From: Variovorax sp. SG517
Lineage (GTDB): Bacteria; Pseudomonadota; Gammaproteobacteria; Burkholderiales; Burkholderiaceae_C
Assembly: GCF_013376045.1 (NCBI RefSeq)
Contig: NZ_JABMJG010000001.1
Location: forward strand, 806,001 to 870,000
Reading direction: 5' to 3'
Length of the DNA stretch: 64,000 nucleotides
Positions 20,569 through 29,464 of the stretch are shown here, piece after piece. A program made the position numbers and the translations under genes. The notes under the pieces are model-generated. The model saw only the letters and a list, made by a program, of their open reading frames with translations, ran no database searches and was not told where the DNA came from. The stretch's first letter is position 1; each line of letters begins with the position of its first letter.

Positions 20569-21227
20569 TGCAGCTGGCCGCCCGTTTCGGCGATGTCGTG
20601 CTCCACCGCCAGCGAGGTGGTCACCGCGATGCGCAGCGCCTTGACCATCGTCTCCAGCGACATGCTCGGCGCCCCCGGAAACCGCGCCGCCTGCTCCGGC
20701 AGGTAGGGAATGTGGATGAAGCCCCCGCGCAGCCCCGCCACCGGCTGCGTCGCGATGCGGTGCATCAGCCCGTAGAAGAGGTGGTTGCACACGAAAGTGC
20801 CCGCGCTGTTCGACACCGAGGCCGGCACGCCTGCCGCGCGCAGCTCGCGCACCATCGCCTTGATCGGCAGCGTCGAGAAGTACGCCGCGGGCCCGCCCGG
20901 CACCACTGGCACGTCGATCGGCTCCCGGCCCTTGTTGTCGGCCGTACGCGCATCGTCGATGTTGATGGCGACGCGCTCCGGCGTGAACTCCGCGCGCCCG
21001 CCGGCCTGCCCTATGCACAGCACCAGCTGCGGCTTGAGATCGTCCATGGCCGCCAGCAAGGCGTCTATGGCATCGCCGAAGACGCAGGGCGCCAGCCGGG
21101 CGTGCACCGTCGCACGGCCGACCTTCCAGCCATCGAGCGCACGCACGGCGTCCCAGGAGGGATTGCGCGCCTCCTGCTCGAAAGGCTCGAAGCCGGTGAG
21201 CAGGACTTTGACGGCCTTGGCTGCCAC
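20565..21227 (-). CDS. pcp: pyrrolidone-carboxylate peptidase
   Basis: Cysteine peptidase that frees N-terminal pyroglutamate from peptides. The 220-residue product has the opening [10 protein letters not shown], a nucleophile cysteine in [15 protein letters not shown] and a histidine in [11 protein letters not shown], matching the Glu-Cys-His arrangement of family C15. It lies 25 bases after pxpA on the same strand, so peptide release and opening of the product 5-oxoproline are encoded together. Confidence 0.94.
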   Translation of the reverse strand: MAAKAVKVLLTGFEPFEQEARNPSWDAVRALDGWKVGRATVHARLAPCVFGDAIDALLAAMDDLKPQLVLCIGQAGGRAEFTPERVAINIDDARTADNKGREPIDVPVVPGGPAAYFSTLPIKAMVRELRAAGVPASVSNSAGTFVCNHLFYGLMHRIATQPVAGLRGGFIHIPYLPEQAARFPGAPSMSLETMVKALRIAVTTSLAVEHDIAETGGQLH

Positions 21228-21251
21228 GGCACGGCTCGCGCGTTCGGGCCG

Positions 21252-21992
21252 TCAGGCCATGGCCCCTACGGCTATTCCTTCCTGCTCCAGCCGCTCGCGG
21301 ATGCGGCGCGCAAAAGCCAGCGCATGGGCGCCGTCGCCGTGCAGGCAGACGGTCTGCGCATTGACGGGCACCACGCTGCCGTCGATGGCGGTCACGCGGC
21401 GGTCGCGCACCAGCGAGAGGGTCTGCGCGAGGGACTGCTCCTCGCTCTCGATCAGCGCGCCGGGCTGGCTGCGCGGAACGAGGCTGCCGTCGGGCATGTA
21501 GCCGCGGTCGGCGAACACTTCCTCCACGGGCTCCAGGCCGGCGCGGCGGGCCGCGTCGATCATGTTGCTGCCCGCGAGCCCGAAGAACCTGAGCGAAGGG
21601 TCGAAGCGGCGCACGGCCTCGCACAGCGCGTCGGCGAGTTCGGGCTCCTTCACGGCCTGGTTGTAGAGCTGGCCATGGGCCTTCACGTGCGAGAGCCTGC
21701 CGCCCTCGGCCTTCACGATGGCCGCGAGCGCGCCCACCTGGTAGAGCACGTTGGCGACGATCTCATCGGGCGGCAGGTGCATGGTGCTGCGGCCGAAGTT
21801 CTCGCGGTCGGGAAAGCTGGGGTGCGCGCCGATGGCCACGCCGTTGCGCATGGCCCAGCGCACGCACTGCTGCATGGTCTTCGCATCGCCCGCGTGCCAG
21901 CCGCAGGCGATGTTGGCGGAACTCACCAGCGCGAGCAGCGCTTCGTCGTTGCCGGCGCCTTCGCCGAGGTCGGCGTTGAGGTCGATCTGCAT
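21252..21992 (-). CDS. pxpA: 5-oxoprolinase subunit A
   Basis: LamB/YcsF-family subunit of the ATP-dependent prokaryotic 5-oxoprolinase, which converts 5-oxoproline to glutamate. The signature start [12 protein letters not shown] and blocks [21 protein letters not shown] and [10 protein letters not shown] are clear in 246 residues. Start 21992 has AAGGAAG upstream on the minus strand. Order is pxpB, pxpC, pxpA, then pcp in transcription direction. Confidence 0.95.
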   Translation of the reverse strand: MQIDLNADLGEGAGNDEALLALVSSANIACGWHAGDAKTMQQCVRWAMRNGVAIGAHPSFPDRENFGRSTMHLPPDEIVANVLYQVGALAAIVKAEGGRLSHVKAHGQLYNQAVKEPELADALCEAVRRFDPSLRFFGLAGSNMIDAARRAGLEPVEEVFADRGYMPDGSLVPRSQPGALIESEEQSLAQTLSLVRDRRVTAIDGSVVPVNAQTVCLHGDGAHALAFARRIRERLEQEGIAVGAMA

Positions 21993-22030
21993 GGTGGGGC
22001 TTCCTTTCTTTCTCTCGGTTTCCGGCCAGT

Positions 22031-23029
22031 CTATGCCGCGACCGGCCAGCCCGCAGCCGCAAGGCCTTGCGCCACCTGTGAGAGGTAGCGCTGCTGGCCG
22101 GCCCATGCGGCCAGCGCCTGCGGCTGGTCGACCTGCACGAGGCGCAGCCTGCCGTTGAGCGGCGCCTGCGCGAGCCTCCAGAGGTCGGCGCGGATGACCA
22201 CGCCGATGCGCGGATAGCCGCCGGTGGTCTGCGCGTCGCCCATCAGGATGATCGGCTGGCCCGAAGGCGGCACCTGGATCGTGCCGGGGATCACGCCCGA
22301 GGAAAGCATGTCGCCGCTGCGCTTGCGCTTGAGCTCGGCGCCTTCGAGGCGGCTGCCCATGCGGTTGCTCTGCGGCGTGATGCGCCAGCGCTCGCCCCAG
22401 AGCTGCTCGCGCGCGGCCAGCGTGAACAGTTCGAACTCGGGGCCGGGCAGCACGCGCAGCGCGATCGCGCCGTCGCCTTCGGGCTGGCCCCAGTCGGGGC
22501 CGCGGATGCCGAAGGGCCGGCGTTCGCGTTGCGTGGCATCGAGCATCGAAACGCCCGTCGGCAGCCGGTCGCCCTTGCGCAGCGCTCGGCCCTCGTGTCC
22601 GCCGAAGCCGGCCTTCAGGTCGGTGCTGCGCGAACCGAGGACCGGCGGCACGTCGATGCCGCCCGCCACCGCGAGCCAGCTGCGCACGCCGGGCTTCTTC
22701 GTGCCGCCGGCGTTGGCGCCTGCGAGCCTGAGCGTCTGCCCGGCAGCGACCGGCACGCTCCAAAAGGGCCACAGCGGCGCGCCGTCGAGGGTGGCGCCGA
22801 AGTCGTCGCCGGTGAAGGCAATGCGCGTATCGGCCTCGAACTGCAGCTCGCAGCCGCCCATGGTGAGCTCCAGCCCCGCCGCGCGATCGGCATTGCCCAC
22901 CAGCCGGTTGGCCAGCGTGAGCGCGAGCACATCGAGCGCGCCGCCCGGGCAGATGCCGAGCTGGCGATGGCCGTGGCGGCCCAGATCCTGCACCGAGGCG
23001 AGCACGCCGGGTTTGCGGATGGCGATCAT
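22031..23029 (-). CDS. pxpC: 5-oxoprolinase subunit C
   Basis: KipA/AHS2-family subunit, 332 residues, partner of PxpB in the 5-oxoprolinase complex and formerly labelled a biotin-dependent carboxylase or allophanate hydrolase-like protein. Conserved segments include [39 protein letters not shown] and [14 protein letters not shown]. Its ATG overlaps the pxpB stop by four bases. Confidence 0.94.
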   Translation of the reverse strand: MIAIRKPGVLASVQDLGRHGHRQLGICPGGALDVLALTLANRLVGNADRAAGLELTMGGCELQFEADTRIAFTGDDFGATLDGAPLWPFWSVPVAAGQTLRLAGANAGGTKKPGVRSWLAVAGGIDVPPVLGSRSTDLKAGFGGHEGRALRKGDRLPTGVSMLDATQRERRPFGIRGPDWGQPEGDGAIALRVLPGPEFELFTLAAREQLWGERWRITPQSNRMGSRLEGAELKRKRSGDMLSSGVIPGTIQVPPSGQPIILMGDAQTTGGYPRIGVVIRADLWRLAQAPLNGRLRLVQVDQPQALAAWAGQQRYLSQVAQGLAAAGWPVAA

Positions 23030-23688
23030 GCCTGCACGCTCTCGGCGACGAAGCGCACCCGGTCGCCGGGACGCAGCAGCGTCGGCGGCTCGGCTGCGGG
23101 ATCGAACAGTTCCAGCGGCGTGCGGCCGATCAGCTGCCAGCCGCCCGGCGACACCAGCGGATAGATGCCGGTCTGCTCGCCGCCGATGCCGACCGATCGC
23201 GCGGGCACCGCAAGACGCGGTTCGGCACGGCGCGGCGTGGCGAGTTCGGGCGGCAGTCCGCCCATGAAACTGAAGCCGGGCAGGAAGCCCAGCAGGTAGA
23301 CGACGTACTCCGCGCCGGTATGGCGCCGCACCACCTCGGCCGGCGTGAGGCCGGTGTGCGCCGCGACGTCGGCCAGGTCGGGCCCGTGCTCGCCGCCATA
23401 GGCGACCGGGATCTCGACCAGCCGGCCGCTGACAGCGCCAGCGGACAGCTTCGGCCAGGCCTCGAGCACCTGCGCGGTCAGCGTGTCCAGATCGACGACC
23501 ACAGGGTCGAAGGTGAGCGTGAGGTTGTTCATGCCCGGCAGCGTCTCGCCGACGCCGGGCCACTCCCGCGCATGCTCGGCCAGGGCCCAGATGCGCTGCT
23601 GCTGCGCCAGCGTGGCGGGTGCGGGGAGGTCGCACAGCAGAGCTGCATCGCCCAGCAGATGCAGGCGGGGCGGTGGGAAGCCGCTCAT
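23026..23688 (-). CDS. pxpB: 5-oxoprolinase subunit B
   Basis: KipI/AHS1-family subunit, 220 residues. Hallmarks are VPVAYGG-type sequence (here [13 protein letters not shown]), [36 protein letters not shown] and [12 protein letters not shown]. First gene of the pxp-pcp group; it begins only six bases after the stop of coaD, so transcription from the coaD side is likely. Confidence 0.95.
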   Translation of the reverse strand: MSGFPPPRLHLLGDAALLCDLPAPATLAQQQRIWALAEHAREWPGVGETLPGMNNLTLTFDPVVVDLDTLTAQVLEAWPKLSAGAVSGRLVEIPVAYGGEHGPDLADVAAHTGLTPAEVVRRHTGAEYVVYLLGFLPGFSFMGGLPPELATPRRAEPRLAVPARSVGIGGEQTGIYPLVSPGGWQLIGRTPLELFDPAAEPPTLLRPGDRVRFVAESVQA

Positions 23689-23694
23689 TGCGGC

Positions 23695-24198
23695 TTATTC
23701 ACGTCCGAGGCTGCGGACTTTTGCCGCCAGTTGCTGCTCCACGTTGGGAGAGACGAACTTGTGGACCTCGCCGCCGAGCATCGCGATCTCGCGCACGAAG
23801 GTGCTGGAGATGAACTGGTACTTGTCGCTGGGAGTCAGGAAGACGGTCTCGACGTCGGGCATCAGCGAGCGGTTCATGCCGGCGAGCTGGAACTCGTAGT
23901 CGAAGTCGGTCACGGCGCGCAGGCCGCGCACCATGGCCTTGCCGCCGCGCGCGACGACGAAGTCGCGCAGGAGGCCCGAGAAGCTCTCGACGGAAACCTG
24001 GTCGCTGTAGGGCTTGACGGCCTCGCGGGCCATGTCCATGCGTTCGGACAGCGTGAACAGCGCCTTCTTGTGATGGCCCGCCGCCACCGCGACGATCACC
24101 TTCGAAAAGAGCTGGGTGGCACGGCGCACCACGTCCTCGTGACCGAGGGTGATGGGGTCGAAAGTGCCGGGATAAACCGCGATGACGTTGCTAGCCAT
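23695..24198 (-). CDS. coaD: phosphopantetheine adenylyltransferase
   Basis: Adenylates 4'-phosphopantetheine in CoA synthesis. The 167-residue product has the nucleotidyltransferase motif [14 protein letters not shown], the substrate segment [14 protein letters not shown] and ISSTFVRE near the C-terminus. Length and motifs are canonical. It follows rsmD with a 43-base gap, a very common pairing. Confidence 0.97.
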   Translation of the reverse strand: MASNVIAVYPGTFDPITLGHEDVVRRATQLFSKVIVAVAAGHHKKALFTLSERMDMAREAVKPYSDQVSVESFSGLLRDFVVARGGKAMVRGLRAVTDFDYEFQLAGMNRSLMPDVETVFLTPSDKYQFISSTFVREIAMLGGEVHKFVSPNVEQQLAAKVRSLGRE

Positions 24199-24241
24199 GG
24201 TTGCTTCTTCCTCATGCTGCCGGTGCGGCTTGTCCGGCGGA

Positions 24242-24919
24242 TTATGCAGTCCCCTGCGCGGCGGGCCTCAGCAGATGTGCATGCACGGCGCCGGCCTTCA
24301 GGTAGCGGAACTCGGCGAGGCCCAGGGCCGCGAGCTCTTCGCCGTTCCAGCGGCGCGGCGCCTCCAGGTACACCGAGCCCTCGGGGCGCAGCGCACGCGC
24401 AGCGGCGCGAAGCGCGGGCTCGTAGAGCGCGAGGTTGTCGAAAGGCGGATCGAGGAAGACGACGTCGAGGCTGCCCGCGGGCACGCGTTCGAGCGCGGTG
24501 ACGCCGTTGCCGCGCTCGATGCGAACGGCCTCGGCTTCAAGCTTGGTCTTGATCGCCTGCATCTGCGCGACGAGCGCGGCGTCCTGCTCGCACAGCAGCA
24601 CGCTGGCCGCACCGCGCGAGGCGGCCTCGAAACCCAGCGCGCCGGTGCCCGCGAAGGCATCCACGCACTGCCAGCCTGGCAGCTCGCCGCCACCGGCGCC
24701 GGCCAGGCTCGCGAGCCAGTTGAAGAGCGTCTCGCGCACGCGGTCGGGTGTGGGGCGCAGGCCAGGCTTGTCGGCCACGGCGAGGCGGGTGCGTTTCCAT
24801 TCGCCGCCGATGATGCGCACCTCGCTGGGTTTGGAGGGGCGCTTCACCGCCGGCTTGGGCTTGCTGCCGGCTGGCGCGGATCGGGAGGCGGATGCGGCTT
24901 TCTTCTGGTGCTGGGGCAT
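24242..24919 (-). CDS. rsmD: 16S rRNA (guanine966-N2)-methyltransferase
   Basis: Modifies G966 of 16S rRNA in the assembled small subunit. The 225-residue product has [13 protein letters not shown], the SAM-binding loop [19 protein letters not shown] and the catalytic DPPF. A basic, low-complexity N-terminal extension of about 33 residues precedes the usual start of the fold; an internal start is not obvious, so the full ORF is retained. Confidence 0.95.
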   Translation of the reverse strand: MPQHQKKAASASRSAPAGSKPKPAVKRPSKPSEVRIIGGEWKRTRLAVADKPGLRPTPDRVRETLFNWLASLAGAGGGELPGWQCVDAFAGTGALGFEAASRGAASVLLCEQDAALVAQMQAIKTKLEAEAVRIERGNGVTALERVPAGSLDVVFLDPPFDNLALYEPALRAAARALRPEGSVYLEAPRRWNGEELAALGLAEFRYLKAGAVHAHLLRPAAQGTA

Positions 24920-24954
24920 GCGGCGAGCTTAACGCCGCCAAATCCGCGGGACTC

Positions 24955-25593
24955 TCAAGCCCCTGCCAACGCGCGCCGCAGCAGCATTGCCGCCAGCACG
25001 AGCATGGTGCCGCCGATCAGCGCATCGAGCATCTGCCAGGCGCGGGGCCGGGCGAACACCGGTGCGAGCAGCCGCGCGCCGAAACCCAGCGAGGTGAACC
25101 ACAGCACGCTCGCCATGGAAGCGCCGACCACGAACCAGAGCTTGAGCATGCCCGCGTACTGCGCGCCCGCGCTGCCCACGAGCAGCACCGTGTCGAGGTA
25201 GACGTGCGGATTCAACAGCGTGAAGCCGGCGGCCTGAGCCACCACCGCCGCGCGCGACAGCGAGGAAGCGCCCTGCGCCGAGGCCTGCAGCGCCGCCGGC
25301 TGCCGCGAGCGCCACAGCGCCCTGAGCCCGTAGGCGCACAGGAAGGCCGCCCCCAACGCCGCGAGCACCGTGGCCAGCATCGGCCGCCCGTTCAGCGCCT
25401 GCGCCATGCCGGCCACGCCGGCGCTGATCAGCACCGCGTCGCCGGCCGCGCAGAACAGCACCACCGCACCCACGTGCTCGCGGCGCAGGCCCTGGCGCAG
25501 CACGTAGGCGTTCTGCGCACCGATGGCGACGATGAGGACCAGGCTCATGAAGAACCCGTTGGCGAGGGCGGTGGTGACTTGTACGGCTTGCAT
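24955..25593 (-). CDS. argO: LysE/ArgO-family amino-acid exporter
   Basis: 212 residues with six predicted TM segments. The opening FFMSLVLIVAIGAQNAYVLRQGL is the family signature, as is TLLNPHVYLDTVLLVG. Members export arginine or lysine. It is divergent from an ArgP-like LysR gene with an 88-base gap, the usual regulator-target layout, which supports basic amino acid export. Confidence 0.9.
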   Translation of the reverse strand: MQAVQVTTALANGFFMSLVLIVAIGAQNAYVLRQGLRREHVGAVVLFCAAGDAVLISAGVAGMAQALNGRPMLATVLAALGAAFLCAYGLRALWRSRQPAALQASAQGASSLSRAAVVAQAAGFTLLNPHVYLDTVLLVGSAGAQYAGMLKLWFVVGASMASVLWFTSLGFGARLLAPVFARPRAWQMLDALIGGTMLVLAAMLLRRALAGA

Positions 25594-25681
25594 GCTTCGA
25601 GGATGCCGTCCGCATCGGATTAACTCAAACTAAACTTTCTTAAGCCGATTCAGTTTTTCTTCATTCTTCGAAACTCATCCC

Positions 25682-26596
25682 ATGCTCGACTACGCCGCCC
25701 TGAACGCCCTCGCCGCCGTGGTGCGCGAAGGCAGCTTCGAACGCGCCGCGCGCGCGTTGCACGTCACGCCTTCCGCGGTGTCGCAGCGCATCAGGCAGCT
25801 GGAGGAACGTACCGGCGGCGCGCTGCTGGTGCGCGGCCAGCCCTGCGTGGCGACCGAGGCCGGCCAGCAGCTGTGCCGGCACGTCGAGCGCGTGGGCATG
25901 CTGGAGCACGAGCTGCGCGACGCCCTGCCCGCCCTGGGCATGGGCGGCGACGAAGCCGGCGGCGAGCGTGTCACGATCCGCGTGGCGGTCAATGCCGACA
26001 CGCTCGCGACCTGGTTCGTCGCCGCCGCGTCGGCCTTCGCCGCGCAGGAGCCGGGCGCGCTGCTAGATCTCACGGTGGACGACCAGGACCACACGGCCGA
26101 GCGGCTGCGCAGCGGCGCGGTGCTCGCGGCGGTGACGGCGCTGGCCCAGCCGGTGGCCGGCTGCAACAGCGAGGCGCTGGGCACCATGCACTACGTGGCG
26201 GCGGCCAGCCCGGAGTTCGTGCGCGAACATTTCGCAAAAGGCGTAGGCGCCCGCACGCTGGCGGAAGCGCCGAGCCTGGTGTTCGATCGGAAAGACCGGC
26301 TGCAGGCGCGCTGGGTACGGCGCATCTGCCACCGCAATGTCGAGACGCCCAGGCACTGGATTCCCTCGCCCAATGCCTTCGTCGAGGCGGCCTGCTCGGG
26401 GATGGGCTGGGGCATGCACCCGGTCAGCATGGTGGCCGGGGCGCTGAAGGAGGGAAGGCTGGTCGAACTGGTGCCCGACTCGATGCTGCCCGTGCCGCTC
26501 TACTGGCAGCACGCGCGCGCAGCGCCGAAGCTGCTGGAGCGGCTCGGCGCCGCGGTGCGCGCGGCCGCTACGAGCGGCCCGCACGCACTCCAATAG
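25682..26596 (+). CDS. argP: ArgP-like LysR regulator
   Basis: 304 residues. The N-terminal HTH (LDYAALNALAAVVREGSFE, VTPSAVSQRIRQLEERTG) and the C-terminal blocks (HWIPSPNAFVEAACSGMGWG) match the ArgP/IciA group that activates argO in response to arginine and lysine. The gap to argO is AT-rich (ATTAACTC...CTTTCTTAAG), in contrast to the flanks, and is where the operator should lie. Convergent with the M16 gene, four bases apart. Confidence 0.9.
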   Translation: MLDYAALNALAAVVREGSFERAARALHVTPSAVSQRIRQLEERTGGALLVRGQPCVATEAGQQLCRHVERVGMLEHELRDALPALGMGGDEAGGERVTIRVAVNADTLATWFVAAASAFAAQEPGALLDLTVDDQDHTAERLRSGAVLAAVTALAQPVAGCNSEALGTMHYVAAASPEFVREHFAKGVGARTLAEAPSLVFDRKDRLQARWVRRICHRNVETPRHWIPSPNAFVEAACSGMGWGMHPVSMVAGALKEGRLVELVPDSMLPVPLYWQHARAAPKLLERLGAAVRAAATSGPHALQ

Positions 26597-26600
26597 GCTG

Positions 26601-27977
26601 CTACTGCTGCGCCTTGGCGGTCCTGGCGTCCTTGCCGCCCACCACCACCGTCACCATGCGCTCGGGCTGCAGCTTGCGCTGGAAGGCGGCCTTCACGTCG
26701 GCGGCCGTGACCGCGTTCATGCGCGCGGTCCAGGTGTCGAGGTAGTCCAGCGGCAGATCGTGCCAGGCGATGTTGGCTACGTTGCCGATCAGCTTGCGGT
26801 TGCTGTCCAGCAGCAGCGGGAAGCCGCCGATCAGGTTGTCCTTGGCGGCCTTCAGCTCGGCTGCGGTCGGCCCCTCGGCGACGAACTTCGCGAGCACCTC
26901 GCGCGACACCTTCACGGCCTCCTCGGCCTGGTCGGGCCGCGTCTGGAAGCCGACGCGGAACGCGCCCGCCTCGAGCCCCGGCGCGAAGCCGCTGTAGATG
27001 CTGTAGGTGAGGCCGCGCTTCTCGCGCACCTCGTTCATCAGGCGCGAGACGAAACCACCGCCGCCCAGCACGTAGTTGCCCAGCGTGAGCGCGAAGTGGT
27101 CCGGGTCCTTGCGCGGATAGCCGGGCTGGCCGATGAGCACATGGGCCTGCGCCGAGTCGAAGGCGATGCGATCGTCCTTCGGCGCGGTCAGCGCGGCCAC
27201 CGGCGCAATGGCCGGCAACGGCGTGCAGGCCTCGGGGCCGGGCAGGCGCGACAGCAGCGTGTTCGCGATGCTCTCGGCCTCCGCGCGCGTAACGGCGCCG
27301 ACGATGCTGAGCTTGGCGCGGCACGGCACGATGAGCTGCTGGTAGCGCTGGCGCATGGCGGCGGTGTCGATGCGCGCGAGCGTTTCCTCCTTCACTTCCT
27401 GGCCGTAGGGATGCACGCCGTAGACGTCGGCCGCGAAAGCACGGCCGGCCACGGTGGCGGGCTTGGTGTTGGCCTCCTTGATGGCGGCGTTGATGCGCTC
27501 GCGCTCGCGCTGCCACACGTCGTCGGGGAAGGAGGGCTCGCCGATCTCGCGCGCGGCCAACGCCACCGCCTTGTTCAGCAGCGCCGGATCGGACAGCGAG
27601 CGCAGCGAATAGCTGGTGCGGTCGGTGCCCGCGCTCACGTCGAAGCTCGCGCCCAGATCGGCCCAGGCTTCGCCCAGGGCGTTCTGGTCGAGCGCGGGCT
27701 CGCCGTTCCTGCCGGCCCGAACGCCCTTCTCGACCATGGTCGCGGTCACGCTGGCCAAGCCGGCCTGCGCGGCAGGGTCGCGGCGGCTGCCGGCGTCGAA
27801 GTCGAGCTGCGCATCGACGATCGGCAGCGCGTTGGTCGACACCAGGTAGATCCTGGCGCCGTTGGCCAGCGTCCAGTGCTGGATGGGCAGCGCGGCCTGC
27901 GCGTCGGTGATGCCCGCCACGGCGATGGCGCCGGCGAGCAGCGCGCGTCGCGCGGTCTTGATGAAAGTCTTCTGCAT
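26601..27977 (-). CDS. M16-family protein lacking the zinc motif (non-catalytic subunit)
   Basis: 458 residues with a signal peptide (ALLAGAIAVAGITDAQA) and the two-lobe M16 fold. Where active members carry HxxEH, this protein reads TATMVEKGV, so the zinc ligands are missing. C-terminal hallmarks are kept: GGGGFVSRLMNEVREKRGLTY, with the substrate-binding Arg/Tyr. The active partner is immediately upstream. By analogy with heterodimeric M16B peptidases, the pair likely forms a periplasmic or envelope-bound clamp. Confidence 0.9.
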   Translation of the reverse strand: MQKTFIKTARRALLAGAIAVAGITDAQAALPIQHWTLANGARIYLVSTNALPIVDAQLDFDAGSRRDPAAQAGLASVTATMVEKGVRAGRNGEPALDQNALGEAWADLGASFDVSAGTDRTSYSLRSLSDPALLNKAVALAAREIGEPSFPDDVWQRERERINAAIKEANTKPATVAGRAFAADVYGVHPYGQEVKEETLARIDTAAMRQRYQQLIVPCRAKLSIVGAVTRAEAESIANTLLSRLPGPEACTPLPAIAPVAALTAPKDDRIAFDSAQAHVLIGQPGYPRKDPDHFALTLGNYVLGGGGFVSRLMNEVREKRGLTYSIYSGFAPGLEAGAFRVGFQTRPDQAEEAVKVSREVLAKFVAEGPTAAELKAAKDNLIGGFPLLLDSNRKLIGNVANIAWHDLPLDYLDTWTARMNAVTAADVKAAFQRKLQPERMVTVVVGGKDARTAKAQQ

Positions 27978-27992
27978 GGGAATGGTGACCTT

Positions 27993-29435
27993 TCAGCGCA
28001 TTTCGCCCGCGGGAGCGGCGAAACCGCGGCCGCGCGGCTTGGACTCGGGCGGCAGGGGACGCAGCGTGGCGACGGTGAGCTGGTCGTCGCCGAAGTACTT
28101 CGCGGCCACGGCCTGCACCTGGGCCGCCGTGACGGATTGCAGCCGCGCGACGATGCGCTCGCTGGCGTCCAGCGGCAGGCCCTGGATCCAGTTGCTGCCG
28201 AGCTCGCGCGCCTGGGCCATCACCGAGTCGCGCTTGTAGGTCTCGCTCGCCACCCACTGGGTCTTGACGCGGGCCAGTTCGGCCTCGCCCACGCCGTCCT
28301 TGGCGATGCGCGCGACCTGGGCACGCAAAGCGGCTTCCACCACCTCGGCGCTCTTGCCGGCAGCCGGAACGCCGTCGAGCACGAAGAGCTGCGGGCCGCG
28401 CCCGATGAAGCCCGAATACGCACCGGCCGAATCGGCGACTCGGTCGGGGCCCTGGGTCAGCGCGCGGTCGAGCCGGGCGCCGGAATAGCCGTCGAGCACG
28501 GCCGAGAGCACCACCAGCGCCCAGGCGTCGCTGTTCACGTCGTCGATATTGGCGAGCTGCGGCACGCGGAACGCGAGCGACACGTAAGCCTGCTCGGCGG
28601 GAGCCTTCAGCTCGATGCGGCGGATGCCGCGCTGTGCCGGCTCGATGCGCGGCTTGCGCGCGGGCACGGCGCGCGAGGGGATGCGGCCGTAGTACTTCTC
28701 GGCCATGGCTCGAACCTGCGCCACGTCGACGTCGCCGGCCACCACCAGCACGGCGTTGGCGGGCACGTACCACTGCCTGAAGAAGGCGCGCGCGTCCTCG
28801 GGCGTCATGGCGTCGAGGTCGCTCATCCAGCCGACCACGGGGCGGTGATAGGGAGAGGCGGTGAAGACGGCGGCGTTCTGCTGCTCGCCCAGCAGGGCGC
28901 GCGGCTGGTCTTCGGTGCGCAGGCGGCGCTCTTCCTTGACCACCTCGATCTCGCGCTTGAACTCGTCGTCGGGCCACTGGTTGTTGGCGAAGCGGTCCGA
29001 TTCGAGTTTCATCACCTGCTCGAGGCTGCCGACCGGGATCTGCTGGTAGTAGCCGGTGTAGTCGCGGGTGGTGAAGGCGTTTTCCTGGCCGCCCAGGGCG
29101 GCCACGCGGCGCGAGAACTCGCCGGGCTTGATGTCCTTGGTGCCCTTGAACATCATGTGCTCGAGCGCATGGGCCACACCGGAGGTGCCGTCGACCTCGT
29201 CGATGGAGCCCACGCGGACCCAGACCATCTGCACCGCCGTGGGCGAGCGCCGGTCGGGCTGCACGATCAGCGTCATCCCGTTGGCGAGGGTGAATTGCTG
29301 GGGGCCGGGCGCCGCGGCTGCTGCGGCGGCGGAAGACGGATTGGACTGGGCCTGCGCAGGCATGGCCCACGGCGCCAGAAGCGCCATCGCCAGCACCGCA
29401 CCAGACGCAGCACGGCGTGGCGGGAGGTGTTTCAT
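27993..29435 (-). CDS. M16-family zinc metallopeptidase (catalytic subunit)
   Basis: 480 residues with signal peptide (LAMALLAPWAMPAQAQ). The inverted zinc motif HALEH (HxxEH) and the distal glutamate in EIEVVKEERR are intact. Processing-peptidase-like sequence; substrate unknown. It precedes the inactive M16 gene by 15 bases, and the two are probably translated as partners. Its start is only 29 bases from the divergent ftsY start, so their promoters must overlap or lie inside coding sequence. Confidence 0.93.
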   Translation of the reverse strand: MKHLPPRRAASGAVLAMALLAPWAMPAQAQSNPSSAAAAAAAPGPQQFTLANGMTLIVQPDRRSPTAVQMVWVRVGSIDEVDGTSGVAHALEHMMFKGTKDIKPGEFSRRVAALGGQENAFTTRDYTGYYQQIPVGSLEQVMKLESDRFANNQWPDDEFKREIEVVKEERRLRTEDQPRALLGEQQNAAVFTASPYHRPVVGWMSDLDAMTPEDARAFFRQWYVPANAVLVVAGDVDVAQVRAMAEKYYGRIPSRAVPARKPRIEPAQRGIRRIELKAPAEQAYVSLAFRVPQLANIDDVNSDAWALVVLSAVLDGYSGARLDRALTQGPDRVADSAGAYSGFIGRGPQLFVLDGVPAAGKSAEVVEAALRAQVARIAKDGVGEAELARVKTQWVASETYKRDSVMAQARELGSNWIQGLPLDASERIVARLQSVTAAQVQAVAAKYFGDDQLTVATLRPLPPESKPRGRGFAAPAGEMR

Positions 29436-29464
29436 AGAATGGCTCGGATTGTAAAAAGCTCCCG

